Source: Coleofasciculus sp. FACHB-1120 (GTDB lineage Bacteria > Cyanobacteriota > Cyanobacteriia > Cyanobacteriales > FACHB-T130). Taken from it: DNA of 64,000 nucleotides. Made by a program: the position numbers and the translations under genes. Shown piece by piece: positions 53,835 to 62,796 of this stretch. Location: NCBI RefSeq assembly GCF_014698845.1, contig NZ_JACJTV010000005.1, positions 186,001 through 250,000 of the forward strand. Reading direction: 5' to 3'. The notes below the pieces were generated by a model, which saw nothing but the letters and a program-made list of their open reading frames with translations, did no database searches and was not told where the DNA came from. Each line of letters begins with the position of its first letter. Position 1 is the first letter of the stretch.

Positions 53835-56800
53835 ATCTTCCTACCTGTGCATTCTCAATACAGGTTCTTAACTGTTCCGTGAGAACCTGGACATGGGGTT
53901 TTTTTAGCATGGTTAGGTGATTGCCAGGAATGTTATAAATTTCCATTCCTCCTCCAGCTAGCTCGCCCCAACCCATACTCGGATCTTGATTCGCAGCGAT
54001 ACTTTGTTCGCTATTTTTCAAAAGAGTAATTTTCCTAGGATAGGCTTGCGGCACATAGCTGAGAGCGGCTTGACTATTCGCTTGAAAAACTCTAAGTATA
54101 GATTTACTTTTTAGCTCTTTTAATATTCTTTTTTTAGACTCTTGAGAGATTAACTTGCTTTGGGGTTTGTCGGTATCAGCGATAAGATCAAAATAATCCA
54201 TAAAATAAGGCCATATATATCGCGCTCCTGTGGTCATGAGAAACTTTAAACCACCCCAGAAAGAAGGTTTGTTATTAGAAACTGGGGCTGAAGTATCCAG
54301 CACAGCAAGTAAAGCTACTTTATGCCCAGCTTTTTGCAGTTGTTGAGCCATTTCAAAAGCAACCAAACCTCCAAAAGACCAACCTCCTAAAAAATAAGGG
54401 CCATTCGGCTGCACTACACGCAAGGCGTCAATATAATAAGTCGCCATATCCTCAATCCGAGTTAATGGGGATTGTTCTCCGTCCATACCCAGAGGTTGTA
54501 ACCCGTAGAATGGTTGCTCTGTCCCTAGATGATACGCAAATTCATAATAAGGGAAGACTACTCCAAAAATGGGATGAACACAAAAGAAAGGTGGATTTGA
54601 ACCTTTAGGCTGAATTGCAACCAAGGGCGACCAAAATGGAGGATCTGTGTCGGGAGATAGAGTGTTGGCTAGACCTTCAATGGTTGGACTTAAAAAGAGA
54701 GTAGACAGCGGTAATTCGCGTTCAAATTGCTTGTGTATCTGCTCTATGAGGGTGATACTCAGCAGCGAATTCCCCCCTAAATCGAAGAAGTTATCGTGAA
54801 TACTTACACGCTTGATGTTAAGAACTTCAGCCCAGATTTTTGCAAGGGTTGATTCAGTAGGATTACGGGGTTCAATGTAAACCTTATCTAGGATTTGGCT
54901 AGTTGAATTACCGGGAGCGGGTAAGTTACGACGATCGACTTTGCCATTAGGTGTTAACGGCAGGGATTCAATCACGACAAAAGCTGAAGGAACCATGTAT
55001 TCTGGCAACTTCTTTTTTATAAAATCGCGGAGTTTAATAATTGTAGGGTTAAAATTTTGGGCTGGCACAATATAAGCGATTAAACGCTTATCACCAGACA
55101 TCTCTGTAGCAATTACCACCGCTTCTCTAACTGTTGGATGCTGAGTCAGTATTGCCTCAATCTCTCCTAATTCGATGCGGAAACCGCGAATTTTTACCTG
55201 GTCATCGAGGCGACCTAAAAATTCAATGTTGCCGTCTGGTTGATAACGAGCTAGGTCGCCGGTTTTATAAAGATGATCCCCCCTACCCCCCTTCCAAAGG
55301 GGGGAGAAGAAAGAATTATTTCGGATTTCTTCTTCATTTTGTATTCCTAATTTTGCCTTTTTGAAAGGATTAGGAATAAACCGTTCGATAGTTAAATCAG
55401 GGCGATTGAGATATCCCTGCGCCAGTCCATCACCACTGATGTACAATTCGCCAGTAATTCCGATGGGGACCGGCTGTAAATGAGCATCTAATATATAAAT
55501 TTTAGTATTAGCAATTGGGCGACCAATGGAGGGTTTTTGGCTGTCGTAACTAATTTCTGCAATCGTAGCCCAAACAGTTGCTTCAGTTGGCCCATAAGCA
55601 TTAAAAAACTTACGACCAACAGCCCAGCGCTTTACAATATCCTGGGAACAAGATTCGCCTGCACAGATGATAGTTTGCAGCGCGGGAAGTTTTTCTGGTA
55701 ATAGTGCGAGTACAGTAGGCGGGAGCGTGGCGTGAGTAATCGCATTCTCGCGCAATAACTTTATTAAGGGTTGTCCAGGCAGAAGAGATTCTTTTTTTGC
55801 TAAATAGAGGGTTGCTCCCGATCGCAATGCCATGACAATCTCGAAAATTGAGGCATCAAAACTCAAGGATGCAAATTGCAGGATGCGATCGCTTGGCTGG
55901 ACATTGAAAACTTCGCGCTGAGCTTCTGCTAAGTTAGACAGTCCTCTGTGCTGTACTAAAACGCCTTTAGGCTTTCCGGTTGAGCCAGAGGTGTAGATGA
56001 TATAAGCTAGATTTTCAGATGTTATGCTGCTGGTTGGTTTGTGTTGGGGATGGTGAGAGATCGCATCCAAGTCCGTATCCAAACAAACTACAGATAAACC
56101 GTCTTGGCGATCCCCCCAACAGGTCTTCAACAGGGAGGCTAGATGGGAATGAGTTAGCAAGATGGATACCTGAGCGTCTTCTAGCATGAAGCTAAGACGT
56201 TCTTGAGGATAGGTCGGATCTAAAGGCAGGTATGCTCCTCCTGCTTTGAGGATGCCCAAAAGTCCCACTATCATATCTACAGAACGGTCTATACAGATGC
56301 CAACTAGAACGTCTGGAACTATCCCCAATTGTTGCAGGTAGTGTGCAAGTTGATTGGCTCTGATGTTGAGTTCGCGGTAGGTTAATTGCTGATTTTCAAA
56401 TATGAGCGCGATCGCATCCGGAGTCTGCTCTACTTGTGCCTCAAACAACTGATGAAAACACTGGTTTTGCGGGTAATCTCTTCTGGTATTATTCCAATCA
56501 ATTAATAACTGTTGCCGTTCGGCTGCTGTTAATAAACACAACTCGCAAAGGCTTTGCTCTGGATTGGCAACAATATCTTCCAGCAGCGTTTGAAAATGCC
56601 CCAGCATCCGGGTAATGGTAGCGTCATCAAATAAATCGGTGCTGTAAATTACCTGTCCTCTGAGAGCTTCCGGAGATTCCCACAGGTGAAACTCTAGGTC
56701 AAACTTGGCGCTGGGGTTATCAAAATCTAGATGGGAGAGTGTTAGCCCAGGTAACTCTAGCGCCTCGATTGGTGTATTTTGCAGACTGAATGCAACCTGA

Positions 56801-57915
56801 AATAATGGATGCTGGCTCAGGTTGCGCTCTGGATGCAGTTCCTCTACTAGCTTCTCAAAGGGTAAGTCCTGATGGGCATAAGCGCCTAGCGCCACCTCCC
56901 GGACTCTGCTCAGCAATTCCAGAAATGTTGGATTACCTGATAAGTTGGTACGCAGCACCAAACTATTAACAAAAAAACCAATTAATCCCTCAATTTCGCG
57001 GCGGTTGCGGTTGGCAATGGGCGAACCGACTACAATATCTGATTGCTGTGTGTAGCGGTAAAGTAAGGTTTGAAATGCCGCTAAAAGAGTCATGAACAGA
57101 GTCACCCCTTGGCGTTGCGTAAGTACCTCTAGTTCCTCACTCAGGCTTTTCGGTAACTCTAGAAATTGCGTCGCGCCTCGGTAGGTTGGAGTAGCTGGGC
57201 GAGGTTTGTCAGTGGGCAAGTTTAGTGAGGGGATATTGTCCAGCTGCTGCTTCCAGTAGGCTAACTGAGTCTCCAGAACCTCACCCTGTAGCCATTCGTG
57301 TTGCCAGTCAGCAAAGTCTGCATATTGGATGGGGAGTTCTGGCAAGGGCGATCGCTCGTTATTGCCAAAAGCGGTATACAGCGTTCCGAGTTCCCGAATT
57401 AGCACTCCAATCGACCAGCCATCGGAGACAATGTGATGCAGATTCAGCAAAAGTACGTGTTCTGAGGAATCTAGCTGTAGCAGCATTACTCGTAGTAACG
57501 AGTCTTGAGATAAATCGAAAGGACGTGATCGCTCCTCAGTAGCCAACCGTCGAGTTTCCACGTCCCGTTCGGTTGCAGGTAGATGCCGCAAATCTACAAG
57601 GGGCAGGGGTATCGTTAAGCTGGAAGCAATGACTTGAACGGGTTGCCCATCCAGCATCCTAAAAGTGGTACGCAAAGCTTCATGGCGACGCACAATTTCG
57701 TTGAACGTCTCCTCTAGTGCCGAAGTGTTGAGCGAACCCGTCAGGCGAAGTGCAGTCGCTACATTGTAGAAAGTATTGCCTGGGAACAACTGGTCGAGAA
57801 ACCACAATCGCTGTTGGGCAAAAGATGCCGGAAATACAAAAACTTCTGTTTCCTCAGAGGTATTGACTTTTTCCTCAGCTGCCGTGAGGGAATTGTCAGA
57901 AAGATAAGGGTTCAT
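53833..57915 (-). CDS. NRPS termination module: C-A-T-thioesterase
   Basis: About 1360 residues. C domain (about 30-465, LHHIVSDGWS), A domain (about 485-1005), T domain (FFDLGGNSLL, about 1043) and a type I thioesterase (about 1110-1355) with nucleophile GWSFGG (about 1178). The pocket residues read D, A, F, T, I, A, A, V, W, K; this is nearest the aromatic (Phe-like) codes, but I cannot assign it firmly. The thioesterase should release the finished peptide by hydrolysis or cyclisation, so this product differs from the reductively released one of the first cluster. A repeat lies in frame before YKTGDLARY (55275-55305). I prefer ATG 57915 over TTG 57936. Upstream modules should be those at 62797-64000, now separated by other genes. 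Confidence 0.93.
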   Translation of the reverse strand: MNPYLSDNSLTAAEEKVNTSEETEVFVFPASFAQQRLWFLDQLFPGNTFYNVATALRLTGSLNTSALEETFNEIVRRHEALRTTFRMLDGQPVQVIASSLTIPLPLVDLRHLPATERDVETRRLATEERSRPFDLSQDSLLRVMLLQLDSSEHVLLLNLHHIVSDGWSIGVLIRELGTLYTAFGNNERSPLPELPIQYADFADWQHEWLQGEVLETQLAYWKQQLDNIPSLNLPTDKPRPATPTYRGATQFLELPKSLSEELEVLTQRQGVTLFMTLLAAFQTLLYRYTQQSDIVVGSPIANRNRREIEGLIGFFVNSLVLRTNLSGNPTFLELLSRVREVALGAYAHQDLPFEKLVEELHPERNLSQHPLFQVAFSLQNTPIEALELPGLTLSHLDFDNPSAKFDLEFHLWESPEALRGQVIYSTDLFDDATITRMLGHFQTLLEDIVANPEQSLCELCLLTAAERQQLLIDWNNTRRDYPQNQCFHQLFEAQVEQTPDAIALIFENQQLTYRELNIRANQLAHYLQQLGIVPDVLVGICIDRSVDMIVGLLGILKAGGAYLPLDPTYPQERLSFMLEDAQVSILLTHSHLASLLKTCWGDRQDGLSVVCLDTDLDAISHHPQHKPTSSITSENLAYIIYTSGSTGKPKGVLVQHRGLSNLAEAQREVFNVQPSDRILQFASLSFDASIFEIVMALRSGATLYLAKKESLLPGQPLIKLLRENAITHATLPPTVLALLPEKLPALQTIICAGESCSQDIVKRWAVGRKFFNAYGPTEATVWATIAEISYDSQKPSIGRPIANTKIYILDAHLQPVPIGITGELYISGDGLAQGYLNRPDLTIERFIPNPFKKAKLGIQNEEEIRNNSFFSPLWKGGRGDHLYKTGDLARYQPDGNIEFLGRLDDQVKIRGFRIELGEIEAILTQHPTVREAVVIATEMSGDKRLIAYIVPAQNFNPTIIKLRDFIKKKLPEYMVPSAFVVIESLPLTPNGKVDRRNLPAPGNSTSQILDKVYIEPRNPTESTLAKIWAEVLNIKRVSIHDNFFDLGGNSLLSITLIEQIHKQFERELPLSTLFLSPTIEGLANTLSPDTDPPFWSPLVAIQPKGSNPPFFCVHPIFGVVFPYYEFAYHLGTEQPFYGLQPLGMDGEQSPLTRIEDMATYYIDALRVVQPNGPYFLGGWSFGGLVAFEMAQQLQKAGHKVALLAVLDTSAPVSNNKPSFWGGLKFLMTTGARYIWPYFMDYFDLIADTDKPQSKLISQESKKRILKELKSKSILRVFQANSQAALSYVPQAYPRKITLLKNSEQSIAANQDPSMGWGELAGGGMEIYNIPGNHLTMLKKPHVQVLTEQLRTCIENAQVGR
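55275..55305 (-). repeat. in-frame C-run/G-run repeat before YKTGDLARY
   Basis: GATCCCCCCTACCCCCCTTCC followed by AAAGGGGGG is a palindromic unit of the dispersed class, translated on the minus strand as FSPLWKGGRGDHL. It is at the same place in the A domain as the repeats at 4639 and 13905. Confidence 0.75.
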
Positions 57916-57974
57916 AAGCTGCTTGGATTTCCGCAATTTGAGAGCCAGTAAATTTATAGTAGGTTGCGATCGCT

Positions 57975-58472
57975 ATGACTAAAACACAAACGGAAATGTC
58001 TACAACTTCTGGACAATATGAGACAGACTTTTATGCTTGGACGATTGAACAAGCTAAATTTCTCAAAGATGGTGCTTGGGACTGCTTAGATATCTCAAAT
58101 TTGGTTGAGGAGATTGAATCGTTGGGAAAACAACAACGACAGGAGTTAAGGAACCGTTTGGGGATTTTACTAGGACATTTCCTCAAGTGGGAGTTTCAGT
58201 CTAGTCATCGTTCTAAAAGCTGGTTTGCCACAATTCGAGAACAGCGTCGCCGAATTGCAGATTTACTTGAAGAAAGTCCCAGCTTGCAACCTTACTTATT
58301 TGAAGAGTTGAAGAAAGCTTATCAGGATGGAGTAGACCTCGGTGTTCGCGAAACTTCTTTAAATTACAAAAATTTTCCCCAAGAGTGCCTTTATAGCTTA
58401 GAGCAGGTATTAGACTCTTCGTTTTTCCCAGGTGAAAAAATTGAGTCAGACTCCAACTGGGATGGTAACTAA
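57975..58472 (+). CDS. DUF29-family protein
   Basis: A 165-residue member of the cyanobacteria-rich DUF29 family: YETDFYAWTIEQAKFLKDG, then LVEEIESLGKQQRQELRNRL, then LLGHFLKWEFQ and SWFATIREQRRRI. The family is helical and of unknown function. The gene starts 59 bases from the divergent NRPS start and shares the intergenic promoter region with it. A HIP1-like GCGATCGC lies directly before the ATG. Confidence 0.92.
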   Translation: MTKTQTEMSTTSGQYETDFYAWTIEQAKFLKDGAWDCLDISNLVEEIESLGKQQRQELRNRLGILLGHFLKWEFQSSHRSKSWFATIREQRRRIADLLEESPSLQPYLFEELKKAYQDGVDLGVRETSLNYKNFPQECLYSLEQVLDSSFFPGEKIESDSNWDGN

Positions 58473-58660
58473 ATATAAATTGAAAGGACGCGATCGCTCC
58501 TTAATAGCTAGCAGTCGGGTTTCATCTGCTAGCTACTTATATGAATTCATTTTTGACACTTCCACTTGGCGCATAAGCCAGAATTGTGGTGCAGTATATT
58601 GTGTAACAGGACAAAGCTGCACCCGGTATAGGGGCGGCAGAGTACCGAAAAGGAGCAAAA

Positions 58661-59167
58661 ATGGATACCATATCTTCATCCGATGTCCGCTGGTGCGTCG
58701 TTGAGAAACTCTACTCGCGCCTGCAACGCCTCGCCCCTGGGACTAGAGAGTACGAAATTACCGATCGCGCAATCTCCCTGGCTTTAAATTCGGGTCGCCA
58801 GTCAAGGAGTGTTGAATTTCTTTTTCACGATGTTTTGCGTAACGCACAGCACAGCATACTCCGAACTTATGCTCGCAGAGTCGTTTTTCTCAAAAATTTT
58901 ACAGCCTACTCTGCACAAGCCTTAGACAGTATCAACGAAAAGACACCCGAAGCCAACTGCATTGCAAGTGAGATGGAGGACAAGATTCGGGAGGCTTTGG
59001 CGCAGAATGGTTCTGAGCTAATTAACTGCTTTGATGGAATGCTCGTTGGCGAGAGTATTGCTGAGACTGCTGCACGATGTGGAATTTCGCGCAGGAGTGT
59101 AGACCGGGCACGGCAGAAAATACGTGAGATTTCTCGGAGCTTCTTTTTCCCTCAAGAGGAGGCATGA
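58661..59167 (+). CDS. HTH protein with sigma-70 region-4-like C-terminus, partner of a GHKL ATPase
   Basis: A 168-residue protein. The C-terminal third (SIAETAARCGISRRSVDRA, about 132-150) is a clear helix-turn-helix of the sigma region 4 type. The N-terminal part is helical and rich in Arg/Ser, without a family I can name. A strong ribosome-binding site (AAGGAG) precedes ATG 58661. Its TGA overlaps the ATG of a 23-residue peptide gene, and the GHKL ATPase gene follows, so the three form an apparent operon. It may be a dedicated regulator of that operon. Confidence 0.75.
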   Translation: MDTISSSDVRWCVVEKLYSRLQRLAPGTREYEITDRAISLALNSGRQSRSVEFLFHDVLRNAQHSILRTYARRVVFLKNFTAYSAQALDSINEKTPEANCIASEMEDKIREALAQNGSELINCFDGMLVGESIAETAARCGISRRSVDRARQKIREISRSFFFPQEEA

Positions 59168-59235
59168 TGGCAGGGCTAATTCTGCTTTTGATAGGGACAC
59201 TGATGCTACTGCGACCTGCTTTAGGTGATCGCTAG
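59164..59235 (+). CDS. 23-residue single-membrane-span peptide
   Basis: ATG 59164 overlaps the preceding stop as ATGA and is served by a consensus AGGAGG at 59155-59160. The frame encodes MMAGLILLLIGTLMLLRP plus ALGDR and ends at TAG 59233-59235. The product is one hydrophobic helix with a positively charged end, a typical small membrane peptide. Because the ribosome-binding site is so strong and the coupling exact, I think it is translated. Its role is unknown; a toxin-like or membrane-anchoring function for the adjacent ATPase system can be imagined. Confidence 0.55.
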   Translation: MMAGLILLLIGTLMLLRPALGDR

Positions 59236-59320
59236 GCAGCAACAGCTAGAACGCTAATTCGTGAAGTTTGATAACAAGACGCACGCTTAGGTGCGCCAAA
59301 AATCCTCAAAGGAGAATGAA

Positions 59321-61096
59321 ATGGCAATAACGACAACGGATATATCCAAAACGACAAAGCGGATTCCGGTGGTTCTCAGTGGTCACGCTCTCAGGTCTCT
59401 GCGTGACTCCGGCTATAGTCTTGCGGCGGCATTAGGAGAGGTGATTGACAACAGTCTCGAAGCCGATGCAAACAACATTTTGCTACGCCTAGAGGAGACG
59501 CAGGATAAGCATGGCAAGAAGCACATCCATCGGATTGTTGTTGTTGATGACGGAAGTGGCATGGGCACCGAGATACTTCCGTACTACTTGCAAGTTGGGT
59601 TCTCCACCAGGTATATGCAAAAGGACACCATTGGGAAGTACGGTGTGGGTGCCAAGCTTGCGGCACTGAACTACGGGCGTCGAATTGATGTGTGGAGCCG
59701 GACGCGAGAGGAGGAGCCTTGGCAGCACGTCTATTTTGATTTAGATGATGCTATTGAACAGGAAGAGAAAGGTGAAGTGGTAGGCATTGAGATGCCAAAC
59801 CAGGAACCTGTTCCTGATGAGCTAGTTTCATTGCTGCCTAATGACTCCGGGACTGTGGTCGTCTGGTCGAAGGTTGACCGTCTTGAAGAGGGACGGCGAG
59901 CGCCCGACGCTAAGACTCTGCGGGTTGAAGTTGAGAAAGAACTTTCTCGTATGTTTCGTTATTTCCTTCATGGTGGCATTAAGATTTCCGTCAACGATAC
60001 AAAGCTCCTTCCTTACGATCCACTGTTTCTTATGGAAGGAACCTGGACAGATAAAGAGCTCACAAAATACTACTCTCGTATTAGCAAAGCTAACGAGCAA
60101 GAGAGTCAAGATAATTACCAATCGAGCCGTAAAACACACTTTCCCGCTCTAATTATTGCTAATAAGGAGCGGATCGAGATCGGAGGATCTATAGCAGAAC
60201 TCACCGTAACAGTTTACCCAAAAGAGGTGGCGCGGGAACCAGGTACAGGCGGAGATGAACTTGCTAAAAAGCTTCGAGTAGTAGATAACGGAGGATGTAT
60301 CAGCTTTGTGCGGCTTGAGCGCGAAATTAACTACACGAATGTACCGAGGATATTCCCAAGAGGTGTGCAGACAGAAGATCGCTTCCTGGGTATTGAAGTA
60401 GCCTTTAAGCCTGAGCTTGACGACTATTTTGGCGTTCGGAACGTAAAGCGGGGTGTCGAACCGCATGATGAACTCCGAGCCAAAATGTTTGATCTTCTCA
60501 AGAAGTATGTTGCTGAGGCTCGTGCAAAGCTTGATGACATAAGGGGCGAGGCAGCAAGAGATAATCAAACGCATCAGGGTGAACACACTCCCCTTGTTAA
60601 GGCTAGCAAAAAGGCAAATCGTACCCTTCCCAAAAGCCGCGCTAAGGGGCCCGACGATCGGGTAGAGCAGGAGCGTGTAAAACTTGACTTAGCTAAAGAT
60701 GTAATTGGGAATGACAAGAAGGCGCAGGAGGAATATCTAGAGTCGATTAAGGATCTCCCCTTTGTGATTGAGTCAGTAGATTTCCCTGGTCACACGTTCA
60801 TCGACATCCAACATCTAAACGGTCAGGTTATTATCCGGCTCAACACTCGGCATCGGTTCTATCGGGAAATGTGGGAACCGATCCGGTCTATCGCTCAACG
60901 CACACCAGGAGGCGTATCCGGCGATGAGGCTGTTCGAGCTGCAAAAAGGACAATCGAGGCTTTGACCCTCCTGATAATTGCATACGGCAAGGCGGAATCA
61001 ATGGACGAAAATCCTCGTGAACGCTACGGAGACCTGCGGATGTACTGGGGCCAGTTCTCAGACTCTTTAATTGGAAAGGTCAAGGATGTGATTTAG
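59321..61096 (+). CDS. MORC/MutL-like GHKL ATPase
   Basis: About 591 residues. The GHKL ATP-binding motifs are clear: N-box EVIDNSLEADA (about 40), G1 VVDDGSGMG (about 80), and G2 with the ATP lid in GKYGVGAKLAALN. A second (S5-like) domain follows, then a basic, charged segment (about 430-480, KASKKANRTLPKSRAK) and a C-terminal helical part. Prokaryotic MORC-type ATPases are reported from restriction and other conflict systems. I choose ATG 59321 with AAAGGAG directly upstream; a GTG at 59291 is in frame. Together with the HTH gene and the 23-residue peptide, this forms a compact island inserted in the opposite orientation inside the minus-strand NRPS locus. Confidence 0.82.
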   Translation: MAITTTDISKTTKRIPVVLSGHALRSLRDSGYSLAAALGEVIDNSLEADANNILLRLEETQDKHGKKHIHRIVVVDDGSGMGTEILPYYLQVGFSTRYMQKDTIGKYGVGAKLAALNYGRRIDVWSRTREEEPWQHVYFDLDDAIEQEEKGEVVGIEMPNQEPVPDELVSLLPNDSGTVVVWSKVDRLEEGRRAPDAKTLRVEVEKELSRMFRYFLHGGIKISVNDTKLLPYDPLFLMEGTWTDKELTKYYSRISKANEQESQDNYQSSRKTHFPALIIANKERIEIGGSIAELTVTVYPKEVAREPGTGGDELAKKLRVVDNGGCISFVRLEREINYTNVPRIFPRGVQTEDRFLGIEVAFKPELDDYFGVRNVKRGVEPHDELRAKMFDLLKKYVAEARAKLDDIRGEAARDNQTHQGEHTPLVKASKKANRTLPKSRAKGPDDRVEQERVKLDLAKDVIGNDKKAQEEYLESIKDLPFVIESVDFPGHTFIDIQHLNGQVIIRLNTRHRFYREMWEPIRSIAQRTPGGVSGDEAVRAAKRTIEALTLLIIAYGKAESMDENPRERYGDLRMYWGQFSDSLIGKVKDVI

Positions 61097-61158
61097 ACTT
61101 GTCACCTTCAATAAAGTAGCCCTACTGAGAAATCAGCATCAGCTACCTTACAGCCAAA

Positions 61159-61192
61159 GGATCGCTCCTTGTCCAAATTGTGGGGGCGATCC
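61159..61192 (+). terminator. hairpin after the GHKL ATPase gene
   Basis: GGATCGCTCC (61159-61168) can pair with GGGGCGATCC (61183-61192) through 10 positions, one a G-U wobble, with a 14-base loop. It lies 62 bases after the ATPase stop, between convergent transcription units. Confidence 0.5.
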
Positions 61193-61220
61193 ATTATTGC
61201 TAATAGATTTTACCTCCCGG

Positions 61221-61348
61221 TCATATCTCTTTGCTTTCTTTGTTAAGGGAGGATAGTTTCATGCGCCGACTCTCATAAGAAATCGGGATTAAGGCTGGGG
61301 CTTTACTTTTAGCATTGCTGTCTTTCAAACTTTCAACAACTTTGGATA
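61221..61348 (-). pseudogene. vestige of an NRPS C-terminal tail
   Basis: Read leftwards, this stretch encodes AQLSKVVESLK, then SKAPALIPIS, then [11 protein letters not shown] and a TGA at 61223-61221. It matches, in order, the end of the NRPS at 62797-64000 ([31 protein letters not shown]). No carrier domain or upstream module precedes it; the frame runs into a GCTACGCGAGCGCAC-type repeat. It is therefore the leftover 3' end of a second, deleted NRPS gene downstream of the beta-glucosidase. Confidence 0.8.
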
Positions 61349-61414
61349 GTTGTGCGCTCGCGTAGCTCCACCACTTGCACCAGTATGATTAAGGCGCGAT
61401 CGCACGATTTTATC

Positions 61415-62791
61415 TCAAACCACCCGGTTCTGACGAATGCACTCTGCATACCAATTGAAGCTGGCTTTGGGAATGCGTTGTTGTGTCTTGTAATCGATAT
61501 AGGTAATTCCAAAGCGGCGACTATAACCGTAAGGCCACTCAAAGTTATCCATGAAACTCCAAAGGAAGTAACCTTTCAGGGGATAGCCTTCACGAATGGC
61601 TCGATTAGCCGCCTTCAAATACTGGCGCAAATACATAATGCGGTCTGTATCAATTACCTCGCCTTGAGCGTTCAGTTCGTCTTCGGCAGCACAACCATTC
61701 TCCGTAATGAACACGGGCAAATCTTGTCGCCCAAGCGTCTCACTAATATGGCGAATTCCCCAATAGATACTCTCAGGAACGATATGCAGCCAAGGCATAT
61801 TCATTCGCGGGTAGCCTTTCGGGAAGTCAAGAAACTCGTAACCGTCTTTATTATCTGCGGCACGAACATAAGTGCCAGTGTAAATATTGATACCGATTGA
61901 GTCGAGGGGCTGGTGAATGATTTCTAAATCGCCCGACTGAATATCTGGGGCATCAACGCCCAATTTCTCAAGCATTGCTGGACTGTAGGCACCCGTCAGC
62001 GCTGGAAAAATAATCCCACCATTGAGCCAAGAAGTATGGAAAGCTTGCTGAGCCGCCGTTATATCAGCTGCTGATTCGGTGAGGGGAACGGTGACAGAAA
62101 TATTGTCTACAAGTGCTACAGAACAAGGAACGGGCGAGGCAGCACGGATAGCTTGACAGCCCATTCCATGAGCGAGGAGGGCATGGTGAGAAGTCTGCCA
62201 CACTTGTTTGCGAGTTTTGACACGAGTGCCGGGGGCAAAGGGTGGGTCTTTATCCACATCGTAGGCGAAATCAGTGAAGCAGGGGATTTCGTTGATGGTC
62301 ATCCAGTTGGTGATGCGATCGCCTAACCGACTGACAACGGCAGTAACATAGTCAGCAAAATCTGAAGCCATCTCCCGGCTGCGCCAAGAACCGTACAAAT
62401 CCTCTAGTGCTTGAGGACTGTCCCAATGAAACAAGGTGGCGTGGGGAGTAATCCCGTGTTTGTGCAAGCAATCAACTAGGCGCTTGTAGAAATCGACTCC
62501 CTTTTCATTCACGTTTCCCCGACCATCAGGAATAATTCGGGGCCAAGCGATACTGAAGCGATATTGCTTGATACCCAGTTTTGCCATCAGTTCTACGTCT
62601 GTTTCGTAGCGGTGGTAATGGTCGCAAGCAACAGCACCTGTATCGCCATTCTCAACCCGTCCGGGGGTAGCACTGAAGGTATCCCAGACGCTGGGTTTGC
62701 GATCGCCTTCTGTTGCCGCACCCTCTATCTGATAGGCGGAGGTAGCCGCGCCCCAGATGAAATTTTCTGGAAATTGGTCGTTGGCTTTCAT
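61415..62791 (-). CDS. GH1 beta-glucosidase embedded in the NRPS locus
   Basis: A 458-residue family 1 glycoside hydrolase. The acid/base Glu is in MTINEIP (about 167) and the nucleophile Glu in FITENGC (about 365). The N-terminal FIWGAATSAYQIEG and C-terminal LWSFMDNFEWPYGY complete the signature. No signal peptide is visible, so it is cytoplasmic. The ATG lies only 5 bases after the NRPS stop at 62797, so the two are co-transcribed and probably translationally linked. That suggests a task in the pathway, such as removing a sugar from the peptide, though an unrelated gene captured by the operon is also possible. Confidence 0.93.
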   Translation of the reverse strand: MKANDQFPENFIWGAATSAYQIEGAATEGDRKPSVWDTFSATPGRVENGDTGAVACDHYHRYETDVELMAKLGIKQYRFSIAWPRIIPDGRGNVNEKGVDFYKRLVDCLHKHGITPHATLFHWDSPQALEDLYGSWRSREMASDFADYVTAVVSRLGDRITNWMTINEIPCFTDFAYDVDKDPPFAPGTRVKTRKQVWQTSHHALLAHGMGCQAIRAASPVPCSVALVDNISVTVPLTESAADITAAQQAFHTSWLNGGIIFPALTGAYSPAMLEKLGVDAPDIQSGDLEIIHQPLDSIGINIYTGTYVRAADNKDGYEFLDFPKGYPRMNMPWLHIVPESIYWGIRHISETLGRQDLPVFITENGCAAEDELNAQGEVIDTDRIMYLRQYLKAANRAIREGYPLKGYFLWSFMDNFEWPYGYSRRFGITYIDYKTQQRIPKASFNWYAECIRQNRVV

Positions 62792-62796
62792 CTGGT

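Noticed and set aside
60149-60586. Long minus-strand frame inside the GHKL ATPase gene
   Set aside because: It is wholly antisense to a gene with clear motifs, and its translation looks like a random shadow.
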